From Pseudomonas vanderleydeniana (lineage in GTDB: Bacteria; Pseudomonadota; Gammaproteobacteria; Pseudomonadales; Pseudomonadaceae), in NCBI RefSeq assembly GCF_014268755.2, contig NZ_CP077093.1, forward strand, positions 5,236,501-5,300,500: DNA of 64,000 bases. The letters are read 5' to 3'. The notes beneath the pieces were generated by a model. The model searched no databases, had not been told where the DNA came from, and saw only the letters and a program-made list of their open reading frames with translations. Of the stretch, positions 57,034 through 64,000 are shown in pieces (position 1 is the stretch's first letter; each line of letters starts with the position of its first letter). A program made the position numbers and the translations under genes.

Positions 57034-60000
57034 CTACAGTCCCTCCAGCTCCGCCATCAGGTCGCTCAGGCGATCGACCTTCTCCTCGCTGATTTCACTG
57101 GCCTGCAGTCCCTCGATGTAGCCGGCCAGTTCCTCCACCGTGCTGCACTCGAACATTGCCCGCAACGGCACGTTGCGTTGCAGGGCCTTTTGCACCCGCG
57201 AGGCGATCTGCGTAGCCAGCAACGAATGCCCGCCCAGCTCGAAGAAGTTGTCCCGTACCCCGACCCGCTCGACCTTCAGCACCTCGGCCCAGATGGCCGC
57301 CAGCGTGTCTTCCAGCTCGTTGCGCGGCGCCAGGTAGTCCTGGCCCTGCAACTGGCCGATTTCCAGCGCCGGCAGCAACTTGCGATCAAGCTTGCCGTTG
57401 GCGTTGAGCGGCAGACGCTCCAGCCACAGCCAATGCAGCGGTACCATGTACTCCGGCAGCTCGGCGCGCAGGCGTTGCTTGATCCGGTCCAGGCTGTCGG
57501 CCTGGCCCGGCGCCGAGTCGGTCGCCACCAGGTAACCGACCAGGTGCTTGCCGTTGACGCCCTCCTGGACGCCCACTGCCGCCTCGCGGACTTCCGGTTG
57601 CTCGTGCAGGCGGGCCTCGATTTCGCCAAGTTCGATCCGGTAACCGCGAATCTTCACCTGGTGGTCGATCCGGCCGACGTACTCCAGTACGCCATCGCTG
57701 CGTCGACGTGCCAGGTCACCGGTACGGTACAGCCGCTCACCCGCCGCCCCGAACGGGTTCGGTACGAAAGCCTGGGCGGTCCGCAGCGGATCGCTGACAT
57801 AACCACGCCCCACCCCGGTACCGGCCACGCACAACTCGCCCACCGCACCGACCGGCACCAGCTCATCGGCGCCGTCGAGCAGGTACAGCCGGTTGTTGTC
57901 GGTCGGCGTACCGATCGGCAGGTAGCTGCCACGGGTCGAGGCCAGGTCGACGCGGAAGAACGCCACGTCGTCCGAACATTCCGCCGGACCATAGGCGTTG
58001 ACCAGCGCGACCTGTGGATAGCGCAACAGCCACTGGTGCGCCAGCTCCGGTGGCATCGCCTCGCCCGTCGGCAGCATCCAGCGCAGGCCATCGAGACTGA
58101 CAGGCTCCTGGGCCAGCATGCCCTGGATCAGCGACGGTACGCTTTCCAGCACGGTGATCCGTTGTTGCCGGACGTGTTCGAGCAGCCCCTGCGGATCATG
58201 GGCAATCGCATTGGGCACGATATCCACTCGCGCACCGAACAGCGGCGCGGCGAGGAACTGCCAGACCGAAATGTCGAAGCTCTGCGAAGCGGTCTGGGCA
58301 ATCACGTCCGACTCGTCCAGTTGCAGGTACGGCACCTTGCTCAACTGGTTGTTGAGCATGCCGCGCTGCTCGACCATCACCCCCTTGGGCAGGCCGGTGG
58401 AGCCCGAGGTATAGATCACATAGGCCAGATTGTCCGGCCCGCTGTAGATCCCCGGATTGACCAGCGGATACGCGCCCTGCTGCACGTCTTCCCAGACCAG
58501 CAGTTGCGGCCGCTCGCCGCTCGACTCGTCGAGCAGCGCCTGTGCCTGGTCGCGGCAGGCGGCGGTGCAGACCAGCAACGGCGTACGGCTCAATTCGATG
58601 ATCCGGCTCAGGCGCTGGTTCGGCAGGCCCGGGTCCAGCGGCAGGTAGCCGGCGCCGGCCTTGAAGCTGCCGACGATCATGCCCAGCAGATCGAGGCTAC
58701 GCTCGGCCAGCAGCGCCACCGGCTGGTCGACCGCGACGCCGGCTGCCACCAGGGCGTGGCCCAGGCGGTTGGCGGACTGGTTCAGTTGCTCATAGCTCAG
58801 TTGCAAGTCCTGGCAGCTCGCGGCGATACGCTGCGGATGCGCTGCGACCTGTTCCTCGAACAGCGCCACGTAGCTCCGTTCCAGAGGGTATTCATGGGCA
58901 CTCTGGTTGCAGCCCTCGAGCAGGAAGTCACGCTCCTCGGCGCCCAGCAGCGGCAGCGCGTCCATGTCGCCATGGAAACCGTCGACCAGCGCCAGCAACA
59001 GGCGCTTGAACTCGCCCAGCAGGCGCTCGACGCTTTCGGCTTCGAAGTAGCGCTGGTCGTAGGACAGGTGCAGCCCCAGGTCATCACCTGGGTAGCAGAC
59101 CGCGGTCAACGGGAAGTTGGTATGGGTACGGCCCGAGTCCGAGGTGGCATTGAGGCTTTGTGCCCGATCCAGTACCGAGACTTCCACCGGCGCATTCTCG
59201 AACACGAACAGGCTGTCGAACAACGGCTGGCCCTTGGGCAGCTCGCTCTGCTCCTGGATGGTCACCAGCGGCAGGTATTCGTATTCGCGCAGTTCCATGT
59301 TGCGTTCCAACAGCCCACCCAACCAGTCGCGCACGCTGCAGCCAGCGCCGTCTTCCGGCAGTTTCACCCGCAGCGCGATGCTGTTGATGAACAGGCCGAC
59401 GGTGCGTTGCATCTGCGGCATTTCCACCGGCCGTCCGGCCACGGTGACCCCGAACAGCACGTCGCGATCACCACTGAACCGGCGCAGGACCAGGGCCCAG
59501 GCCGCCTGGGCGAAGGTGTTGATGGTCAACTGATGCTGCTGCGCCAGTTCACGCAGGCGCGCTCCGTCACGTGGATCGAGACGGGTGTAACGATCGCCCA
59601 CCACCATGCCGCCGCTGTCGCCGGCGTGCTCACGCAGGAACGGCCGGTCGCTCGGGATATGCGTGGCGCGCTCGAAGCCCTGCAGGTTGTCCTTCCACCA
59701 GCGCCGGGCTTCGGCCAGGTCGCGACGTTGCAGCCAGCCGATGTAGTCGCGGTAGCGCGGCGGCACCGCCAGTTGCGCTTCACGGCCTTCGCCCAGGGCG
59801 GTGTAGATCTCGAAGAAGTCGTTCATCAGCAGCGAACGGCACCAGGCATCGATGAGGATGTGGTGGTTGCTCATCATGAACCAGTAGCGGGCCTCGCCGA
59901 CCTTGATCAGGCGCAGGTGGAACGGTGCCTCGCGCAACAGGTCGAACCCGGCTTCGCGTTCGCTCTTGAGCAGCTGCTGCAGGCGTGGCTCCTGCTGTTC

Positions 60001-63000
60001 CTCGGCTTCGGCGCTCCAGTCCAGATACTCGAACGGCGTGCTGCCCGGCTTGTGGATAACCTGCAGCATGTCCTCGCCGACGTTCCAGCAGAACGACGCA
60101 CGCAAGGCTTCATGACGAGCGATCACCGCCTGCCAGGCCTGGGCGAAACGCTGCGGATCGAGTTCGCTGTTGATCCGGTAGCGGTCCTGCATGTAGTACA
60201 GGCCGGTCCCCGGCTCCAACAGGGTGTGCAGCAGCAGGCCCTCCTGCATCGGTGTCAGCGGGTAGACGTCCTCGATCTGCGCGGCCGCCACCGGCAGTGC
60301 GTCCAGCTGCGCCTGGTTCAGGCGGGCCAGCGGGAAGTCCGAAGGTGTCAGGCCGCCAGCGTCCTCACGCAGGCAGTGTTCGACCAGGCTGCCCAGCTCG
60401 CCCAGGTAGGCATCGGCCAGCTCGGCGATGGTCGCGTTGTCGAAGCGCTCGCGGCTGAAGGTCCAGCGCAGCACCAGCTCGCCGCCATAGACCTGGCTGT
60501 CGATGCTCAGTTCGTTGGGCAGCGGTGCCTCGGCGCCGTGGACTTCGCCCGCCGACTCTTCCAGCGGGCGGAACAGCGCCTCGTCGCCGAAACTCTGGTC
60601 GAACTGCCCCAGGTAGTTGAAGGTGACCGGGGCCACCGGCAGGCTGGCCATCGCCTCGCGTAGCGCCGGCTCGGCCAGGTAGCGCAGCACGCCATGGCCC
60701 AGGCCCTTGTGCGGTACCGCGCGCAGTTGTTCCTTGATCGCCTTGATCGAATCGCCCTGCACGGCCGCTTCCTCGATGTTCAGCGGGGTCAGGCGTACCG
60801 GGTAGGCGCTGGTGAACCAGCCGACGGTGCGGGTCAGGTCGATTTCGTCGAACAGGGTCTCGCGACCGTGGCCTTCCAACTGCACGAGGGCCGATGGCTG
60901 GCCGGTCCAGCGGCAGATCACCCGTGCCAGGGCGGTCAGCAGCAGGTCGTTGACCTGGGTGCGGTAGGCACTCGGCGCCTGTTGCAGCAAGGCCCGGGTG
61001 CGCGCCGCATCGAGACGCACGCTGACGGTTTCGGCATGGCGGTTCTGCCGCCCGCCCTCGGGGCGTTCGCACGGCAACTCGTGATAAGGCCCGGCCAGGT
61101 CAGGCCCGGCCAATTGCGCCTGCCACAATGCCAGTTCCTCGCGCAGCGACTCGCTGCCGGCGTAGGCCTGCAGGCGGTTGGCCCAGTCACGCAGGGAGCT
61201 GGTTTTCGCCGGCAGTTGTACCGGTTCGGCAGCCAGTACCTGGCGGTAGACGTTCTGCAGGTCTTCCAGCAGTACGCGCCAGGACACACCGTCGACCACC
61301 AGGTGGTGAATCGCCAGCAGCAGGCGTTGCTCACCTTGCGGGCCATCCACCAGCAAGGCGCGCAGCAGCGGCCCGTGTTGCAGGTCAAGACTGCGTTGCG
61401 CCTCGGTGAACAGCGCCGTGCACTGGTTCATCGCCGTGACCTGAACCTGTTGCAACAGGGTCGCCTCATTCGGCGCACGATACTCGGCACGCCACTGGCC
61501 CGCCTCGGTGGTGAAGCCCAGGCGCAATGCATCATGATGCTCCAGCAGGGCCGCCAGGGCCTGCTCCAGGGCATGCGGGTCGAGCGCGCGAACCGGCTCC
61601 AGGACCAACGCCTGGTTCCAGTGCTGGCGCTCGGGGATGTCGCTGCCCAGGAACCAGTGCTGGATCGGCGTCAGGCTCGATTCGCCAGTGAGCAGGCCCT
61701 GCTCGGCGGTGATCCGCTCGCTGCGGGTGGCCACCGCCGCCAGGGTCTGCACGGTCTGGTGCTGGAACAGGTCGCGGGGGCTGAAGTGGATTCCCAGTTG
61801 CCGCGCGCGGCTGACCACCTGGATCGACAGGATCGAGTCGCCACCGAGTTCGAAGAAGTTGTCGTTCAGGCCGACCTGGCCGACGTTCAGCACGTCACGC
61901 CAGATTCCGGCCAGGTGCTGCTCCAGTTCGTTGCTCGGCGCCACGTATTGCTGGCGGTTGAGCTCCGGGTCCGGCGCCGGCAGTGCACGGCGGTCGAGCT
62001 TGCCGTTGGCGGTCAGCGGCATGCTTTCCAGCAGCACCAGATGGGCCGGTACCATGTAGTCCGGCAACTGGCTCTTGAGGTGCGCCTTGAGCGCTTCGCG
62101 CAGTTGCAACTGCAGCGTGTCATCCTGCGCCGCGACATCGCTGACCAGGTAGGCCGCCAGTTGCTTGCCGCCAGGCGCATCCAGGGCCAGCACCACGGCC
62201 TCGCGGATCGCCTCGTGTTCCAGCAGGCGGTTCTCGATTTCCCCCAGTTCGATGCGGAAACCGCGGATCTTCACCTGATGGTCGATCCGGCCCATGTATT
62301 CCACCAGGCCATCGGCACGCTGGCGGACCAGGTCACCGGTACGATACAGGCGCGCGCCCTCGGCCCCGAACGGGTCGGCGACGAAGCGCTCGGCGGTGAT
62401 CCCCGGGCGCTGGTGATAACCCACGGCCAGGCCGGCACCGCCGACATACAGTTCACCGGTGGCACCTTGCGGCAACAGCGCCAGGTCGGCATCGAGGATG
62501 TACGCCACCCGGGCGCCCACCACCGTGCCGATCGGCACACTGCCCGCGCCTTCTTCCAACACTTGCGGCGCCAGGCTGGCCAGCGGCATGACCACGGTCT
62601 CGGTCGGGCCGTAGGCGTTGAAGAACAGGCTCGGCTGAAAGGCCGCGCGAATGCGATGCAGGTGTTCGCCGGTCAGCGCCTCGCCGCCGGTGATGCACAT
62701 GCGCACTGGGAGCGTCTGCTGCTGGGTCGCCAGCCATTGGGCCAATTGGCTGCCGTAGCTCGGGGTGAAACCCAGGATGCTGACCTGCTGCTCGCGGATG
62801 AGTTGGCAGATTTCCTCGGCATCCCATTGACCCTGGGCGCGCAGCACCACGCGGGCACCGCTGAGCAGCGGGACCAGCAGACGCTCGGTAGCGGCGTCGA
62901 AGTTGATCGAATAGAAGTGCAGCTCGCAGTCGTCCGGTTGCATGTCGAAACGACGGATCACCGCCTGGCAGTGCATGGCGATTTCACCATGGGACACCAC

Positions 63001-64000
63001 CACCCCCTTGGGCTTGCCGGTGGAGCCGGAGGTGTAGATCAGGTACGCCTGGTGCTGCGGCAGGCTGATGAACGGCAGCTCGTCGGCCGGGTATTCGGCC
63101 AACGCCGGACCATCCTGTTCCAGGCACCACTGGGCGACGCCGGCCGGCAGCGGGCCGAGGGCGTCGAGCAGCGCACGATGGCTCAACAGCAGGCCGACGC
63201 CACTGTCCTCGATCATGTAGTGCAGTCGATCCAGCGGGTATTCCGGGTCCAACGGCACATAGGCACCACCGGCCTTGAGGATCGCCAGCAGGCCCACCAC
63301 CATCTCCAGCGACCGCTCCAGCGCCAGGCCGACCCGCACCTGCGGGCCCACGCCCTGCTCACGCAGGCGCCAGGCCAGGCGGTTGGCCTGGGCGTTCAGC
63401 TCGCCGTAGCTGAGAGTCTGGCCGGCGAAGGTCAGGGCCGGTGCATCAGGCCGGGCCTCGACCTGCTGGCGGAACAGTTGATGGATGCACTGGTCGAGCC
63501 GCTGCTCGCCGGCTTGCGCGCCGAGACTGGCGAACAGCGCCTGCTGCTCGTCGGCCTGCAACAGCGGCAGCTCGCTCAGGCGCTGTTGCGGGTCGCCGAT
63601 CAGCGCCTCCAGCAGGTTGCGCCAATGCGCGGCCATGCGCGCGATCCGCGGCTCGTCGAACAGGTCGGTGCTGTAGGTCAGGCAGCAACCCAGGCGATGG
63701 TCGAGGTCGGTGACTTCCAGGTTGAGGTCGAACTTGGTCGCCCGGGCATCGTTGACCAGGTACTCGACGCGCATCTCGCCCAGGGTACGACTCTGCTGGA
63801 ATTCCCAGCGCTGGACGTTGCACATCACCTGGAACAGTGGGTTGTAGGCGGCACTGCGTGGCGGCTGCAAGGCTTCGACCAGGTGATCGAACGGCAGGTC
63901 CTGGTGGGACTGCCCCTCGATCACGGTGTGCCGGACCTGCTCGAACAGTTCGCCGACGCTCATCTGCCCGTCGAGCTGGCAACGCAACACCTGGGTATTG
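57034..64000 (-). CDS. pvdL: PvdL, pyoverdine chromophore synthetase (C-terminal 2.3 modules; gene continues beyond the window)
   Basis: The frame is open to the right edge, so the N-terminal part (expected acyl-CoA ligase, carrier, Glu module) is outside. The visible 2321 residues are the end of a C domain, A (core [10 protein letters not shown] at about 63010-63045), T (GGDSIL, about 61840), E ([10 protein letters not shown], about 61295), C (NHHILIDAW, about 59865), A (core about 58400) and T (GGHSLL, about 57235). The second A domain reads DIWELTADDK, the Dab pattern. The first reads DAEGIGAVMK, which I do not recognise; D-Tyr is inferred from the E domain and the known Glu-D-Tyr-Dab order of PvdL. 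Missing length agrees with a total of about 4300 residues. The tail is acidic ([14 protein letters not shown]). There is no thioesterase, so the product must be handed to the single-module gene at 36462-39875. Confidence 0.9.
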   Translation of the reverse strand, partial: NTQVLRCQLDGQMSVGELFEQVRHTVIEGQSHQDLPFDHLVEALQPPRSAAYNPLFQVMCNVQRWEFQQSRTLGEMRVEYLVNDARATKFDLNLEVTDLDHRLGCCLTYSTDLFDEPRIARMAAHWRNLLEALIGDPQQRLSELPLLQADEQQALFASLGAQAGEQRLDQCIHQLFRQQVEARPDAPALTFAGQTLSYGELNAQANRLAWRLREQGVGPQVRVGLALERSLEMVVGLLAILKAGGAYVPLDPEYPLDRLHYMIEDSGVGLLLSHRALLDALGPLPAGVAQWCLEQDGPALAEYPADELPFISLPQHQAYLIYTSGSTGKPKGVVVSHGEIAMHCQAVIRRFDMQPDDCELHFYSINFDAATERLLVPLLSGARVVLRAQGQWDAEEICQLIREQQVSILGFTPSYGSQLAQWLATQQQTLPVRMCITGGEALTGEHLHRIRAAFQPSLFFNAYGPTETVVMPLASLAPQVLEEGAGSVPIGTVVGARVAYILDADLALLPQGATGELYVGGAGLAVGYHQRPGITAERFVADPFGAEGARLYRTGDLVRQRADGLVEYMGRIDHQVKIRGFRIELGEIENRLLEHEAIREAVVLALDAPGGKQLAAYLVSDVAAQDDTLQLQLREALKAHLKSQLPDYMVPAHLVLLESMPLTANGKLDRRALPAPDPELNRQQYVAPSNELEQHLAGIWRDVLNVGQVGLNDNFFELGGDSILSIQVVSRARQLGIHFSPRDLFQHQTVQTLAAVATRSERITAEQGLLTGESSLTPIQHWFLGSDIPERQHWNQALVLEPVRALDPHALEQALAALLEHHDALRLGFTTEAGQWRAEYRAPNEATLLQQVQVTAMNQCTALFTEAQRSLDLQHGPLLRALLVDGPQGEQRLLLAIHHLVVDGVSWRVLLEDLQNVYRQVLAAEPVQLPAKTSSLRDWANRLQAYAGSESLREELALWQAQLAGPDLAGPYHELPCERPEGGRQNRHAETVSVRLDAARTRALLQQAPSAYRTQVNDLLLTALARVICRWTGQPSALVQLEGHGRETLFDEIDLTRTVGWFTSAYPVRLTPLNIEEAAVQGDSIKAIKEQLRAVPHKGLGHGVLRYLAEPALREAMASLPVAPVTFNYLGQFDQSFGDEALFRPLEESAGEVHGAEAPLPNELSIDSQVYGGELVLRWTFSRERFDNATIAELADAYLGELGSLVEHCLREDAGGLTPSDFPLARLNQAQLDALPVAAAQIEDVYPLTPMQEGLLLHTLLEPGTGLYYMQDRYRINSELDPQRFAQAWQAVIARHEALRASFCWNVGEDMLQVIHKPGSTPFEYLDWSAEAEEQQEPRLQQLLKSEREAGFDLLREAPFHLRLIKVGEARYWFMMSNHHILIDAWCRSLLMNDFFEIYTALGEGREAQLAVPPRYRDYIGWLQRRDLAEARRWWKDNLQGFERATHIPSDRPFLREHAGDSGGMVVGDRYTRLDPRDGARLRELAQQHQLTINTFAQAAWALVLRRFSGDRDVLFGVTVAGRPVEMPQMQRTVGLFINSIALRVKLPEDGAGCSVRDWLGGLLERNMELREYEYLPLVTIQEQSELPKGQPLFDSLFVFENAPVEVSVLDRAQSLNATSDSGRTHTNFPLTAVCYPGDDLGLHLSYDQRYFEAESVERLLGEFKRLLLALVDGFHGDMDALPLLGAEERDFLLEGCNQSAHEYPLERSYVALFEEQVAAHPQRIAASCQDLQLSYEQLNQSANRLGHALVAAGVAVDQPVALLAERSLDLLGMIVGSFKAGAGYLPLDPGLPNQRLSRIIELSRTPLLVCTAACRDQAQALLDESSGERPQLLVWEDVQQGAYPLVNPGIYSGPDNLAYVIYTSGSTGLPKGVMVEQRGMLNNQLSKVPYLQLDESDVIAQTASQSFDISVWQFLAAPLFGARVDIVPNAIAHDPQGLLEHVRQQRITVLESVPSLIQGMLAQEPVSLDGLRWMLPTGEAMPPELAHQWLLRYPQVALVNAYGPAECSDDVAFFRVDLASTRGSYLPIGTPTDNNRLYLLDGADELVPVGAVGELCVAGTGVGRGYVSDPLRTAQAFVPNPFGAAGERLYRTGDLARRRSDGVLEYVGRIDHQVKIRGYRIELGEIEARLHEQPEVREAAVGVQEGVNGKHLVGYLVATDSAPGQADSLDRIKQRLRAELPEYMVPLHWLWLERLPLNANGKLDRKLLPALEIGQLQGQDYLAPRNELEDTLAAIWAEVLKVERVGVRDNFFELGGHSLLATQIASRVQKALQRNVPLRAMFECSTVEELAGYIEGLQASEISEEKVDRLSDLMAELEGL

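Larger units (their letters stand above)
55845..57064. repeat. Four-copy tandem array, 305-bp unit, containing NRPS tail fragments and REP pairs
   Basis: Matching points recur exactly every 305 bases (for example GTGGCGAGCGGGC at 55915, 56220, 56525 and 56830). Copies differ only at scattered bases. Each unit holds a degenerate piece of an NRPS 3' end, a 131-bp REP pair, and a spacer with CCCATGGGCCC and AGCAGCAGGCCCATGCG. The last copy runs into the true 3' end of pvdL. The array fills the 1.2-kb gap between dsbG and pvdL; long open frames through it are by-products of the repetition. Confidence 0.93.

Noticed and set aside
55845..57064. Array considered as CRISPR
   Set aside because: The 305-bp units are identical throughout with no unique spacers, and no cas genes are nearby.
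56623..60663. Plus-strand open frame of 1346 codons running from the repeat array into pvdL
   Set aside because: Starts in repeat DNA and is then antisense to pvdL; no protein motif.

Overview
The window is a high-GC Pseudomonas chromosome segment dominated by a pyoverdine siderophore locus, with part of the locus on each side of an embedded disulfide-bond operon. The species cannot be fixed from the sequence. The genus is supported by pvdE, fpvA, the fpvGHJKCDEF block, pvdH, PvdS-type promoters, Pseudomonas-type REP palindromes and the chromophore synthetase PvdL. The gene order (hydroxylase next to fpvG-F, several NRPS genes, fpvA, pvdE) resembles, from memory, that of the P. syringae group.

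Layout. 1-312 is the 3' end of pvdE (exporter, + strand). 560-3034 is fpvA, the ferripyoverdine receptor (+). 3035-3511 holds a terminator, a REP palindrome pair, a heptamer repeat tract and the NRPS terminator. 3512-39875 is one minus-strand operon of five NRPS genes, read from right to left, with ten modules and a final thioesterase. 40043-41026 is a SyrP/TauD-like aspartyl hydroxylase (-). 41314-47562 is the plus-strand block fpvG-H-J-K-C-D-E-F for ferripyoverdine reduction and recycling. 47756-49470 carries an MbtH protein and pvdH (-). 49666-50142 is a GNAT acetyltransferase (-). 50233-52235 is a DsbS/DsbR-like two-component system (-), divergent from dsbD-dsbE-dsbG at 52415-55797 (+). 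55845-57064 is a four-copy 305-bp tandem array. 57034-64000 is the 3' part of pvdL (-), cut by the window edge.

How the genes work together. PvdL builds the acyl-Glu-D-Tyr-Dab chromophore precursor, with Dab made by PvdH. The five NRPS genes then extend it. Specificity residues read by hand suggest Lys - Asp(E) - Ala - Thr - basic residue (Lys-like) - Asp(E) - Dab - Thr - Gly - Gly, followed by release by the TE. The stand-alone hydroxylase is expected to turn both Asp residues into beta-hydroxyaspartate, so iron would be bound by the catechol and two OHAsp groups, without hydroxamates. The order reads as a tandem [Lys-OHAsp-X-Thr] x2 followed by Gly-Gly, and the protein ends fall into two alternating docking classes that agree with this order.

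Five sites with the form TAAAT or TAATT, 16 bp, CGT lie upstream of fpvA, the NRPS operon, the hydroxylase, the MbtH gene and pvdH. They match the PvdS/FpvI iron-starvation (IS) box. The dsb genes lack such a site but have an OmpR-type direct repeat upstream of dsbD.
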